DNA of 64,000 nt from Frigidibacter sp037095735 (GTDB lineage Bacteria; Pseudomonadota; Alphaproteobacteria; Rhodobacterales; Rhodobacteraceae): positions 14,308-78,307 of the forward strand of contig NZ_JBAWKD010000015.1 of the NCBI RefSeq assembly GCF_037095735.1. Reading direction: 5' to 3'. Numbering within the stretch: the first letter of the stretch is position 1; the number at the start of each line of letters is the position of its first letter. The position numbers and the translations under genes were made by a program. This document shows positions 43,382 through 52,536 of the stretch, one piece after another. Under the pieces are notes generated by a model. That model was not told where the DNA came from. It ran no database searches and saw only the letters and a list, made by a program, of their open reading frames with translations.

Positions 43382-45300
43382 GGCGGGGATCTAGCATCCC
43401 GCGACGCAAATCGGGAGCGGGTTCTCGACGGCTGTCGCCCTGATCACGCGAACTCGACGGAACTGCGCCAGCACGCTCTGCGCTTTCTACGGAAGCGCAG
43501 CGCGGAGCCTTTGTTGAGAAAGGCGCGATCGATCCCCATCGAAGGAGTCCAGCCATGTCCGATGACAAGCCCGATCTGGCAAAAGGTGTGAAGGCCAAAG
43601 ATCTGCGTGAGGCAAGCCCGATCATTGGGTTCTATGAGGGGCAGGAGGTGATCCTGATCCGTCACGGGCGAGAGCTTTCGGCACTCTCCGCGAAGTGCAC
43701 CCATCTCGGAGCCTCCCTCGACAAGGGGCTCGTCGTGGAAGGGCAGGTCAGGTGCCCGTGGCACCATGCGCGCTTTTCGCTGGCGGACGGGACTGCCGAA
43801 GGTGGACCTGCAATCCAGTCGCTGTCGTGTTTCCGGGTCGAGGAGACCGATGGGCTGATCCGCGTGCTTGGCAAGAAGGCCGCGCCGTCGCCAAAGTCCA
43901 AAGCCAACGCAGAACGGATCGTCATCGTGGGCACCGGAGCCGGCGGTCATTCACTCGCCGCTGCGCTCGGCCGCGCTGGCCGCGGCGCCGACGTGACGCT
44001 CATCGGTGCAGAACCGGACGCGCCCTATGACCGGACCTTCTGCTCGAAGCAATATCTTCAAGGCGGTAAGAGCCGCGACGAATGTTTCCTGCCCGCGGAA
44101 GGGCTGGACCAGGTGAAAATCCGGACCGGCACCGAGATTACGGGAGTCGATGTTCAAAGCCGTGAACTCGAGACCGCGCAGGGGGAGCGCATAGGTTACG
44201 ACCGGCTGGTGCTGGCCACCGGCGCCTCGCCGAAAAGACCCGACTTCCCGGGCGCGGAACAGGGGCACCTCCTGCGCAGCCTCGCCGATGCGGATGCCTT
44301 CATCGCCGCTGCGACGACCGCGCGCACGGCGGTCGTTCTTGGGGCAAGTTTCATCGGGCTCGAGGTGGCCGCGGCGCTGCGTTCCCGCGGCATCGAGGTG
44401 ACAGTGGTCGCACAGGGCACGCTGCCATTGGCCCGGATCCTCGGCGATGAGGCGGGGCGCCACATCATGAACCTGCACATCGACAAGGGCGTTCGCTTCC
44501 GGATGGGCGAGACGGTCGCCTCCTTCGAGGACGGCACGGTCGTCACCGACGCGGGTGCGCGGATCCCCACGGATCTTCTGGTGCTGGGCACCGGTGTCGC
44601 GCCGCGGGTCGGACTGGCAGAGGCGGCCGGGCTGGATCTGGCCGAGGGGGGCGTCGCGGTCGACGCGACGCTGCGCAGCTCGGATCCGGCGATCTGGGCA
44701 ATCGGCGACATCGCCGCCGTGCCCGTTCCCCTGTCCGGGCAGCGGCAACGGATCGAGCACTGGGTTCATGCGCAGCGCATGGGCGAACATCTCGCGCAAG
44801 ACTTCCTTGCCGGGACTGCGACCCCATTCCGGGCGGCGCCGTTCTTCTGGACAGGCTTTTACGGAAAGCAATTCCGCTATGTTGGCCATGCCCGACCCGA
44901 GCAGGTCGAGGTCGACGGCGACGTTCAGGGCGGAACCTTCGCAATCCGTTACCGGGACGCATCGGGTTCGGCCCTCCTGACGAGCGGGCGCGACATGCTC
45001 GCCCTGGAGGACGAACAGGCCCGAGAGGTCGCGGCGCGGTCCTGATCCGAACATGCCTCGGACAGGTGGTCAGGAACCAACCGCGTCCCGGCGGGTTCGC
45101 TCGGCAGCATCCATGGTAGGGCCCTGTCGACCGGGCCACTGGCGATCTGAGGGGATCATGGACATCTCGGAACGTGCGCATGCGACGCCAGATCAGGCGG
45201 CGCCGGAATGGTGGATGAACAGGGTCAGGGCGGCGAGGATGCGTCTCGACCAACCCCGGGTCCTGTCTTCCTCTATCCGTCCGTCAGGGTCCGACGCCAC
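43321..45300 (+). repeat. Large inverted repeat, copy B (1.98 kb)
   Basis: Reverse-complement partner of 1503-3483. Here the flanking small membrane gene is intact and the other flank leads to the YdeP-like remnant, so copy B seems to be in the original context and copy A the moved one. Confidence 0.9.
43555..45045 (+). CDS. Rieske-type FAD-dependent NAD(P)H oxidoreductase (AIFM3-like), copy B
   Basis: 496 aa, paralogue of 1759-3249. All Rieske ligands (C48, H50, C67, H70) and the GTGAGG nucleotide motif are kept. The 19 differences from copy A include E15K, A133S, C-to-R at the RACGIE/RSRGIE site and several conservative swaps. Both genes look functional. Divergent membrane protein gene upstream; downstream sits a broken molybdoenzyme gene, a possible former redox partner. 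Confidence 0.9.
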   Translation: MSDDKPDLAKGVKAKDLREASPIIGFYEGQEVILIRHGRELSALSAKCTHLGASLDKGLVVEGQVRCPWHHARFSLADGTAEGGPAIQSLSCFRVEETDGLIRVLGKKAAPSPKSKANAERIVIVGTGAGGHSLAAALGRAGRGADVTLIGAEPDAPYDRTFCSKQYLQGGKSRDECFLPAEGLDQVKIRTGTEITGVDVQSRELETAQGERIGYDRLVLATGASPKRPDFPGAEQGHLLRSLADADAFIAAATTARTAVVLGASFIGLEVAAALRSRGIEVTVVAQGTLPLARILGDEAGRHIMNLHIDKGVRFRMGETVASFEDGTVVTDAGARIPTDLLVLGTGVAPRVGLAEAAGLDLAEGGVAVDATLRSSDPAIWAIGDIAAVPVPLSGQRQRIEHWVHAQRMGEHLAQDFLAGTATPFRAAPFFWTGFYGKQFRYVGHARPEQVEVDGDVQGGTFAIRYRDASGSALLTSGRDMLALEDEQAREVAARS

Positions 45301-45356
45301 CGCGGACCAACCGCGGCAGGCATGAAGCCAGAGGCCGCCCCATGCGAGGCGAGCAG

Positions 45357-45993
45357 ATGACCGACAGTGAAAAGCGCGCCCACACGCCGACAGGCCATGA
45401 TGCGGGGACCCCGCACTATGATCATCCCACCGGCGGCTGGGGATCGCTGCGCGGCGTGTCGCGGGTGTTCCGCGAGGCGGAGGCCGGCCACGAGGCCATC
45501 GGCATCCTCGGCGCGCTGAACAAGCCGAAAGGCGTGATGTGCCCCTCCTGCGCTTAGGCCAAGCCTGCGAAGTCCAAGACCTTCGAGTTCTGCGAGAACG
45601 GCGCGAAATCCGTCCTGTGGGAGTTGACGCGCGAGCGCGTCGGCGCAGAGTTCTTCGATGCCCATCCGCTGGCCGAGCTGCGCGGCTGGCACGACCATGA
45701 CCTCGAAAAGGCCGGGCGCCTGACCGAGCCGATGCGCTACGATCCCGCCTCGGACCGCTATCGTCCCGTCGCCTGGGCGGATGCCTTCGCCGAGATCGGC
45801 GCGCATTTGCGGGCCAATGACCCCAAAACCTCGGTCTTCTACGCCTCTGGTCATGCGGGGCTCGAGGCTTCGTATCTCTATGCGCTTTTCGCGCGCGCCT
45901 TCGGGCACCAGAACCTGCCGCAATCGTCGAACATGTGCCACGAGACGACATCGGTGAACCTCAAGCGCGTGCTCGGCCCGGGTGCGGAGCCGC
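45357..45993 (+). pseudogene. FdhF/YdeP-family molybdopterin oxidoreductase, N-terminal remnant with amber codon
   Basis: Starts MTDSEKRAHTPTGHDAG with GAGGCGAG upstream. Typical YdeP pieces follow: GGWGSLRGVSRVF, GVMCPSCA, then TAG (45555-45557) at a conserved Trp position, then AKPAKSKTFEFCENGAKSVLWELT, VFYASGHAGLEASYLYALFAR and SSNMCHETTSVNLKRVLG. About 210 of the usual ~760 residues remain; the gene is then cut by a truncated IS66. These enzymes are formate-dehydrogenase-like or acid-resistance oxidoreductases. Dead by both nonsense and truncation. Confidence 0.88.
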
Positions 45994-46121
45994 CTGCCGC
46001 AGTGCCTCTGTCGGCCGACAGGGCGGAGATCGCCATGGGTGCCGTGGTCATCCGCTTGGAGGCCGGTGCCTCGGCAGATCGGATTGCGTCCGTGGCGCGC
46101 GCGCTGACGGCCGGCGCATGA
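45994..46121 (+). pseudogene. IS66 TnpA C-terminal fragment, fused in frame to YdeP remnant
   Basis: RAEIAMGAVVIRLEAG and RIASVARALTAGA match the TnpA tail. The reading frame is continuous with the molybdoenzyme fragment, creating a chimeric open frame of 165 codons. Confidence 0.75.
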
Positions 46122-46471
46122 TCTTCCCGTCGAACCGGGTCCGGATCCTGGTCGCGACCAAGGCAATCGACTTCCGCAAGGGCCATGACGGGCTGGCTGC
46201 GCTGGTGGCGTCGGTGCTGCGCAAGGATCCGTTCACCGGCACGGTATTCGTCTTTCGGTCGCGCCGAGCGGACCGGTTGAAGATTTTGTATTGGGATGGC
46301 ACCGGTCTGGTGATGGCCTACAAGCGGCTGGAGAGTGCCAGCTTCACCTGGCCTGCCGTCAAGGATGGCCTGATGGCGCTGAACCACGCGCAATTCGAGG
46401 CGCTGTTTGCTGGGCTCGACTGGCGCAGGGTCAAGGCGCTGGAGGCACGGCCGCCCGCCGCGACGGAATAG
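46118..46471 (+). CDS. tnpB: IS66 TnpB accessory protein
   Basis: 117 aa, complete. Starts MIFPSNRVRILVATKAIDFRKG and has the conserved KDPFTGTVFVFRSRRADRLKIL and YWDGTGLVMAYKRLE stretches, the hallmark of IS66 OrfB. Its ATG overlaps the tnpA stop (ATGA), so translation was coupled. Accessory factor of unknown action needed for IS66 transposition (this TnpB is not the IS200/IS605 nuclease). Confidence 0.92.
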   Translation: MIFPSNRVRILVATKAIDFRKGHDGLAALVASVLRKDPFTGTVFVFRSRRADRLKILYWDGTGLVMAYKRLESASFTWPAVKDGLMALNHAQFEALFAGLDWRRVKALEARPPAATE

Positions 46472-46525
46472 GGCAACACTCTGGATTTGCGTGTTTTTGC
46501 GGGTCGATCGTGGTAGGCCTGACCC

Positions 46526-48082
46526 ATGCCCGCCGCCCCCGATCTGGATCTCTCCGCCCTGCCTGTCGCGCAACGCGCGGCGGCGCTCGCGTTGATCGAG
46601 GAGGTCACCGCGCTTCGGGAGATCACGCGCCGGCAGGAGCATCTGATCGCCGAGCTGAACCATGCCCTGCATGGCAAACGGTCGGAGAAGCTCTCCGACG
46701 ACGAGCGGCAACTGGCATTCGAGGAGCTGTCCGTCGCCCTCGCCGAGGTCGAGGCGGAGAAGGCCGCGCGCGGGACCAGGACTGACGACACAGCGACCCG
46801 ATCCGCGCCCCGGCGCACGATCGGCAACCTGCCGGCCGCGCTGCCGCGCATCGAGGTGGTGATCGAGCCCGAGAGCCTGATCTGCCCCTGCGGCTGCGGG
46901 CCGCTGCACAGGATCGGCGAGGACCGGACCGAGCGCCTCGATATCGTTCCCGCGCAGCTGCGCGTCATCGTCACCATCCGCCCGAAGTATGCCTGCCGGG
47001 GCTGCACCGACGGGGTGACCCAGGCGCCGGCCGCCGCGCATCTGATCCCCGGTGGCCTGCCGACCGAGGCGACGCTGGCGCATGTGTTGGTCAGCAAATA
47101 TGCCGACCACCTTCCGTTGTATCGCCAGAGCCAGATCCTGGCGCGGTCGGGCCTCGATCTGCACCGTGCCGTTCTGGCCGATTGGGTCGGCAAGGCCGCC
47201 TTCCACCTCAAGCCGATCGTCGACCGGCTGGCCGAGCATCTGCGGCGATCCGGCAAGCTGTTCATGGACGAGACCACCGCCCCGGTGCTGGACCCGGGGC
47301 ACGGAACGACCAAGACCGGCTACCTCTGGGCGCTGGCCCGCGACGACCGGGCCTGGGGCGGCGAGGCCCCACCGGGCGTGGTCTACTTCTACGCCCCCGG
47401 CCGCGCCGGCGAGAATGCCGAAGCCTTCCTGACGGGCTTCGACGGCATCCTGCAAATCGATGGCTATACCGGCTACAACCGGCTTACCAAGCCCTCGCGC
47501 CGGGGTGGCGCACCGCTGCGCGTCGCGCATTGCTGGGCGCACGCGAGGCGCAAGCTGAAGGAGGTCTTCGACCGCGATGGCTCAGACATCGCCGCCGAGG
47601 GGCTGCGCCAGATCGCCGAGCTCTATGCCGTCGAGGCTGACATCCGCAACACCTCCGCAGGCCAGCGCCTCTCGGCCCGTCAGGCTCGCAGCGCGCCGTT
47701 TGTGGCCGCCTTCGGCGAGTGGCTGCAGGCGCAGCGCCGCAGGATCTCCGCCAAGTCGCGGCTGGGCGAGAAACTCGCCTACATCCACAATCATTGGGAG
47801 GGGCTGCAAACCTTCCTGACCGATGGCCGGGTCGAGATCGACAGCAACCGGGTGGAGAACATGATCCGACCCTTGGCTCTCAACCGCAAGAACGCGCTCT
47901 TTGCTGGCCACGACGAGGGCGGCGTCGCCTGGGGCCGCATCGCGTCGCTCATTGAGACCTGCAAGGTCAACGGCATCGAGCCCTTCGCCTATCTCAAGGC
48001 GACGCTCGAGGCCCTCGCAAACGGCCACCCGCAAAGCCGTCTCGACGAGCTCTTGCCGTGGAGCTTCAGCCCGTCAAGCTGA
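46526..48082 (+). CDS. tnpC: IS66 TnpC transposase
   Basis: 518 aa. N-terminal coiled coil (LREITRRQEHLIAELNHALHG), then the KRSEKLSDD motif, a zinc-binding CPCGCG and CRGCTDG region, and the catalytic core with YLWALARDDR and IDGYTGYNRL, ending VENMIRPLALNRKNALFAGHDEGG and LDELLPWSF. Full length with no frameshift. Probably still active in trans if ends exist elsewhere. Confidence 0.93.
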   Translation: MPAAPDLDLSALPVAQRAAALALIEEVTALREITRRQEHLIAELNHALHGKRSEKLSDDERQLAFEELSVALAEVEAEKAARGTRTDDTATRSAPRRTIGNLPAALPRIEVVIEPESLICPCGCGPLHRIGEDRTERLDIVPAQLRVIVTIRPKYACRGCTDGVTQAPAAAHLIPGGLPTEATLAHVLVSKYADHLPLYRQSQILARSGLDLHRAVLADWVGKAAFHLKPIVDRLAEHLRRSGKLFMDETTAPVLDPGHGTTKTGYLWALARDDRAWGGEAPPGVVYFYAPGRAGENAEAFLTGFDGILQIDGYTGYNRLTKPSRRGGAPLRVAHCWAHARRKLKEVFDRDGSDIAAEGLRQIAELYAVEADIRNTSAGQRLSARQARSAPFVAAFGEWLQAQRRRISAKSRLGEKLAYIHNHWEGLQTFLTDGRVEIDSNRVENMIRPLALNRKNALFAGHDEGGVAWGRIASLIETCKVNGIEPFAYLKATLEALANGHPQSRLDELLPWSFSPSS

Positions 48083-48123
48083 GAAGCCAGTGGGCCGCAG
48101 GATCCGCTTACGGAGACCCGCGG

Positions 48124-48318
48124 ATGAGGCGCAAAGATGATCTGCCGGGCAAGCTCTGCCCCGTCTGCGGCAGGCCATTTCTCTGGCGCAGGAAATGGGC
48201 GCGCGACTAGGAGAATGTCATCTACTGTTCAGAGCGCTGCCGGCGCGCGGCGAAGCGGCCTCAGTCGGCAGGCGGGCAGGGAACGTCGCGACCGGCAGGC
48301 TCCAGCCATCCCTCGTAA
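48124..48318 (+). pseudogene. DUF2256 zinc-ribbon protein with in-frame amber at a conserved Trp
   Basis: Reads MRRKDDLPGKLCPVCGRPF, then LWRRKWARD, then TAG (48208-48210), then ENVIYCSERCRRAAKR. DUF2256 proteins have Trp at this spot (RKWARDW) and the two Cys pairs CPVC and CSERC, both kept here. Everything except the TAG looks intact. Its 3' end overlaps the convergent DUF4166 gene. GGAG precedes the start, and the IS66 right end lies 12 bases upstream. Confidence 0.82.
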
Positions 48319-48836
48319 CGCACGATGAGGCCCCCGGTCAGCGGAGCCTTAAGCGTCACGTCGAAGCGGAAACGTCCGTCGCGGACGCGTTCGCTGGCGT
48401 CAGACCGCGGGAGTGACCACTCGGGAAGAGGCAGCGGCCCGAGCCGTCCGGAGACGACCGGATAGTGCAGCGCGCCATCGGTGGTCACATGCAGGCCAAG
48501 GTGGAACGTGAACGGCCCGAAGCGCTCGGTCATTCCGGTTGGGGTCGCGGAAAGGTGGGACCGAAAGGTCTTTTCCCCGAACCGACGGTCCCAGATTTCG
48601 CCTCCTGGCATCGCCGTCTTGAAGACCCTGACCTCAACATCCGGCGCTTGCCGAGGAAATCCGAAGACGCTCGCAATCAGCCAGGACCAAGGACCGCGAC
48701 CGCGTTCGACCGACCCGCGACCGACCCATTCACTGCGGTCGCGTGTGAGATGCTTTTCACGCACCTCACGCGGCAGCGTCTCGAATGCGGGTCCGAGGAC
48801 GTGCGGGAACGGTTTGCGCTTCGCGGCCGTGCGCAT
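48261..48836 (-). CDS. DUF4166 domain protein
   Basis: 191 aa. Typical features: FPHVLGPAFETLPREVREKH, GRGSVERGRGPWSWLIAS, FGFPRQAPDVEVRVF, and GGEIWDRRFGEKTFRSHLS, the DUF4166 pattern of large oligomeric beta-rich proteins sometimes fused to saccharopine-dehydrogenase-like enzymes. No signal peptide. Function unknown. 14 bases upstream of the 127-aa gene's stop on the same strand, so possibly co-transcribed with it. Confidence 0.83.
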   Translation of the reverse strand: MRTAAKRKPFPHVLGPAFETLPREVREKHLTRDRSEWVGRGSVERGRGPWSWLIASVFGFPRQAPDVEVRVFKTAMPGGEIWDRRFGEKTFRSHLSATPTGMTERFGPFTFHLGLHVTTDGALHYPVVSGRLGPLPLPEWSLPRSDASERVRDGRFRFDVTLKAPLTGGLIVRYEGWLEPAGRDVPCPPAD

Positions 48837-48850
48837 TGGCGCCGTCGCCG

Positions 48851-49234
48851 TCAGCGCGGCACATCCTCGTCGCGTCCTTGGCCGGACGCCGGCGGGCCGA
48901 GGGGGATGTCCTTGTGCACGGGCGCCCTGTCCGCGGAATCCCCCACCGGATCGGTGCGGCGGCCGTCGTAGGGGAGTGCCTCGATGTCGGCCGGAACGCC
49001 GGACCTGACCGGGGGCGTCAGGTCGACGCTGTCTGCGGCCACGCGGACCGGCTTCATGGCCGCATCCGCACGGGCGATGCGTTCCATGTCCTCGACAGGC
49101 TCGCGCATGAGCGGGGTTTCAGGGCTTGCACCGATCCGGCTGTCGTCGCCATCGATCATCTGTCCTGCCGCCATATCGACCGGTTTTTTCTTCGGGGCAT
49201 CGGCATCGCCGAGCAGTTCGCGGTTCGCAGCCAT
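48851..49234 (-). CDS. Hypothetical polar, probably disordered protein
   Basis: 127 aa beginning MAANRELLGDADAPKKKPVDMAAGQ, with GAAGGAA upstream. Rich in Asp, Pro, Ala and Arg, no hydrophobic core, no motif known to me. The good ribosome site and stop-to-stop fit with the DUF4166 gene support coding. Confidence 0.6.
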   Translation of the reverse strand: MAANRELLGDADAPKKKPVDMAAGQMIDGDDSRIGASPETPLMREPVEDMERIARADAAMKPVRVAADSVDLTPPVRSGVPADIEALPYDGRRTDPVGDSADRAPVHKDIPLGPPASGQGRDEDVPR

Positions 49235-49353
49235 GGGGTTTCCTTCGCTTGGTCTTTGAAATGCGAGGATACAACGAGATGCTGTGCCGCCGCGTTCCGA
49301 TGCGGGCGACAGCCTCTAAGCTTTGTGATGACGCTTGCTCATGCGCTCGCCGG

Positions 49354-51522
49354 TTAAACGGATATCTTTACCCTCAAACCGGGCTTATTGTCCGTTTCGC
49401 TCAGCGTTGCATCAATCCGCTGAATCATTGCTTGCATCAGTGTCGTGCCGAAGCCACCTCCTCGCACACAGTCACTCTTGCCTATCCCGCGGTCAGCCAC
49501 TGTGAGATCGAACCCATCACCGTTTGGATGCAGCGATACCTCGATCGGCCCCGGTCTGCCATCGTATGCGTATTTTTCAGCGTTGGTAATTAACTCGTTG
49601 ACGATAAGACCGACCCCAACCGCAATCTCCGATGCTACATCGATAGGAGAAAGATCGAGGACAACCTGATCCTGCCAAATCGGGTCGACGCTGTTCAGCA
49701 TATCGTCCATCAGTTCTTGTAGGTAACGAGCTAGATCAACTCGCTGCGCGCTATCTGGCTGATGGAGCCGGCGGTGCACGAGCCCAATCGCGCTGATGCG
49801 TCTTTGCGCCTCCGAAATCACTTCTTGGGCAGAGCGGCCATCGCTGGCTCGCAGTTGCATACGGAGAAACGAACCCACCAACGCCAGCGAGTTCTGAATT
49901 CGATGGTTGGCTTCGTCGAGAACCTCGTCTTTCTGCTGAAGCAGAAGCTGATTATCGTGAAGCGCTTTCGTAAGTTCGGCATTCAGGGCTCTGGTCCGCA
50001 GATGCTGATGTGCCTCGGCTACAGCCTTTGAGATCCTGGTAGCTGCTTCCACTTGGCCCCGCGACCAGTCTTCTGACCTGCCGCGCACAGTCTCTGCCCA
50101 TGCTTCGAATGAGGCTCGCGGCGTAAGAGCCGCCTGCGGGTCGCCACCGGCGTCCTTGTGCGGATTGCCTGCCCACTCGATCGATTGCAGGCGCTCTGCT
50201 CGAAGCCACAAAAAGTGCATCGGTTGTTCGAGGTTGACGCGAGTATAAAGAAGGCCGCTGGCTATCTCCCTACAATCAGCCGCAGCAGGCAGTTGCTCTG
50301 ATAGCCGGTCGGTATGAACTGCGGCCAGAGACTGAAAGCCTCCGGCCCAGTCGATTATTTTCCTGATATGGTCACGGGATGGCGTAACACCGTCTGAGAA
50401 GACGTTAGCATCGCCCCGAAGCACGATCAGCCCATCGGCAGCGATGACCTTGCGCAGCACAGAGCCTGATCGCGCGAGCAATGTCTGCAGATCCTGGGCA
50501 CCCGTCAGGTCGCGCAGGATACTGTCTTGCGCATTACGCTGGTTTATACGTTCGCGGTAAGTGCGGGCCTCTTCCATAGCTGCAACCTGTCGCGCGAAGC
50601 TGCCAGCAAGTGTCCGCGCGGCAAGTCGGGCTCCCAGTGGGATTGGCTTGGGTTCGGTATGATGACAGGCGACCATTCCCCACAGTTGACCATCGCGCAC
50701 GATCGAAACAGATGCAGAAGCTCGCACTCCCATGTTTGCCAAATAGGTTAGGTGGACGGGTGCCACGCTGCGCAACGTGCAGTCTGACAGATCGAGCTTG
50801 GAAAGCGCAGGATTGTTGCCGCGCAGCTGCTCGGGATAGTAAGAAGCATCAGGAATCACCCGGACCCGGTTGCGAACATAAAGCTCACGCGCCTGACGGG
50901 GAATATCGCTTGCCGGGAAATGGTGGTTGAGAAATGAGCGAAGAGCGTCTTCCTTTGCCTCGGCAATCACCTTCCCCGTGCCGTCCTCAAGGAACTGGTA
51001 GATCATCACCCGTCCATACCCGGTGATGTTACGAAATTCTTGCGCGGCTGCGTCCGCCAACGTCTCGAGCCGAGTATGGCGGGCAAAGGTAGCCTCGGTC
51101 CGCTCGAGCGCTGCGAGCACCGTGTGCGCGGGAAGGACCTCTACGCGCTGCGGCTCCAGTTCGACAATGAGCTTTGGCGCACCGCTACTGTGTCCCACAT
51201 CCTCTGTCCGCGACAGGTGGGCAGTAGCGAGAAACATCTCGTGCCGACCTTCGACTGCGCCAATAACGACGAGCGGATTCTCGGTGCCGGTTGGCTCTGT
51301 GACGAGCGCCGGAATAGGCAGCGAAAGAAGTATAGACAGGTCGGCTCCCAGCCAGTTGTCGGTTAGACGATCCTCGATCCGACCTGCACCGCCTTCAACG
51401 CGCAGTGTCGCGGGGTCGGCAACCAGGAGTAAGCCATGAGGTTGGATCGAACCCGGGATGTGAATGGGAGCTGTGTCGCAGTGCGCCAATTCGGCATTCG
51501 TCTGCATGTCGCGGCGGCGCAT
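49354..51522 (-). CDS. bphP: Bacteriophytochrome histidine kinase
   Basis: 722 aa from the ATG at 51522 with AAGGA upstream. PAS-GAF-PHY photosensor: the biliverdin-binding Cys is in ELAHCDTAPIHIPGSIQPHG (C15), the GAF loop has FPASDIPRQARELY, and the PHY tongue has PRASFEAW. The output is a HisKA_2/HWE-type kinase with H540 in DEANHRIQNSLAL, N-box LIVNELITNAEKYA and a G box. Red/far-red light would alter autophosphorylation. No heme oxygenase gene is adjacent, so biliverdin must come from elsewhere. The nearby receiver at 52120 is a plausible target. Confidence 0.93.
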   Translation of the reverse strand: MRRRDMQTNAELAHCDTAPIHIPGSIQPHGLLLVADPATLRVEGGAGRIEDRLTDNWLGADLSILLSLPIPALVTEPTGTENPLVVIGAVEGRHEMFLATAHLSRTEDVGHSSGAPKLIVELEPQRVEVLPAHTVLAALERTEATFARHTRLETLADAAAQEFRNITGYGRVMIYQFLEDGTGKVIAEAKEDALRSFLNHHFPASDIPRQARELYVRNRVRVIPDASYYPEQLRGNNPALSKLDLSDCTLRSVAPVHLTYLANMGVRASASVSIVRDGQLWGMVACHHTEPKPIPLGARLAARTLAGSFARQVAAMEEARTYRERINQRNAQDSILRDLTGAQDLQTLLARSGSVLRKVIAADGLIVLRGDANVFSDGVTPSRDHIRKIIDWAGGFQSLAAVHTDRLSEQLPAAADCREIASGLLYTRVNLEQPMHFLWLRAERLQSIEWAGNPHKDAGGDPQAALTPRASFEAWAETVRGRSEDWSRGQVEAATRISKAVAEAHQHLRTRALNAELTKALHDNQLLLQQKDEVLDEANHRIQNSLALVGSFLRMQLRASDGRSAQEVISEAQRRISAIGLVHRRLHQPDSAQRVDLARYLQELMDDMLNSVDPIWQDQVVLDLSPIDVASEIAVGVGLIVNELITNAEKYAYDGRPGPIEVSLHPNGDGFDLTVADRGIGKSDCVRGGGFGTTLMQAMIQRIDATLSETDNKPGLRVKISV

Positions 51523-52119
51523 TACGGGATCCTTGCATTCGGCTGGGGGACGCAGGTCCCCTGGCATGACTGCCCGGATCGGACGCTAACGGACACCTCA
51601 CTGTCTTCGCGAAACGGTTAGATGTCAATGCAACATTCCGCCTTCACGCGATCGTGCACGCCTTCCAGCTGCATGATTTGCGGGCGGTTGAGGGGGCCGC
51701 GAAGCCGTCAGCTCGTCAGTCGATGCTCGACAACGTGCCGGTCAATTGAAGCGTTTGGCTGGTGACGGACGTGCATTTGCCGCGCACCAGATGGACATAG
51801 TCCGAGCCGGTGGGCACCGCTGACTACGGGGTGGCGACCACCCGAGATTACGCTATTAGATCAGGCCTATGATAGCAAAGCCAGCGACGAAATTGCGAAA
51901 AAATAGGCTGCGCATGCTTATAGCGAATGGTAGTTTGTTTTCACGCCCGCCGACATGTGACCCACTCATAGATCGAGCTTAGAAAAATTACAGCACTAAC
52001 GCCTTGCACCTCCACAGCACCGCCTGCAGTTCATCACCCTGTCGAAAGGACGAACCGTCGCCGATACCAGAGTGAAGGTTTTTAGTGTGTGTGTGGCTTA
52101 GATGATTGTTGGATGCGTC
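51523..52119. other. Spacer between phytochrome and receiver genes
   Basis: About 600 bases without a gene I can support; somewhat AT-richer than the genes. Confidence 0.5.
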
Positions 52120-52467
52120 TCAGGCCTCTGCGGCAAGCAACGCAAATGCATTAACAAGATCAGCCTCAACGAATGGTTTCGGAACAACAACTGCCCGCTG
52201 AGATAGATCTGGGTAGGCCGAGGTTTGCCCCGATACTATCAGCGCGCGAAGGCCTGCTGCCTCAACATCCGCCAACAAATGAATGCCAGATGGACCATCG
52301 CTGAGGTCGAGATCAATAGTCACCAAGTCTGGACGATGCACTGTTATACCTGTATTTGCTTCGGCCCTCGACGCAGCGGTCCCGACGACTTCATGGCCAA
52401 GTTCTTCAAATGTCATTTCAAGATCCATAGCGATCACAGGGTTGTCTTCACAGATCAGAATGCGCAT
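52120..52467 (-). CDS. Single-domain response regulator
   Basis: 115 aa, a stand-alone receiver: acidic pocket ICEDNP, phospho-acceptor D52 in LVTIDLDLSDGPSG, Ser in LIVSGQT, and K97 in VVVPKPF. No output domain, so it acts by protein contact or as a phosphate relay. Lies 69 bases after the HWE kinase gene on the same strand, so it is likely that kinase's partner. Confidence 0.9.
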   Translation of the reverse strand: MRILICEDNPVIAMDLEMTFEELGHEVVGTAASRAEANTGITVHRPDLVTIDLDLSDGPSGIHLLADVEAAGLRALIVSGQTSAYPDLSQRAVVVPKPFVEADLVNAFALLAAEA

Positions 52468-52536
52468 TTTGGGTCGCCATTGAGTGCCGAAGATTGTGTA
52501 ACTCGCTGCGGCGGCTTCGGTTCCAGCTGAAGTTGG

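Larger units (their letters stand above)
45994..48111 (+). mobile_element. IS66-family insertion sequence, left end deleted
   Basis: Contains the tail of tnpA, complete tnpB and tnpC, and a right end reading GTAAGCGG when viewed inward (reverse complement at 48104-48111), the usual IS66 terminal bases. The left end and most of tnpA are missing, replaced by the YdeP remnant, so an adjacent deletion followed insertion. Confidence 0.85.

Noticed and set aside
45099..45325. Short frame MDISERAHATPDQ downstream of the oxidoreductase, also in copy A
   Set aside because: Differences between copies are mostly amino-acid changing and the ends differ; no family similarity, so coding is not supported.
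45555..45557. Amber codon read as selenocysteine or pyrrolysine in the molybdoenzyme
   Set aside because: Selenocysteine uses TGA, the family has Trp here, and the gene is truncated by IS66 anyway.
46118..46471. IS66 TnpB taken as an RNA-guided nuclease
   Set aside because: The name is shared, but this 117-aa protein is the unrelated IS66 OrfB and has no RuvC motifs.
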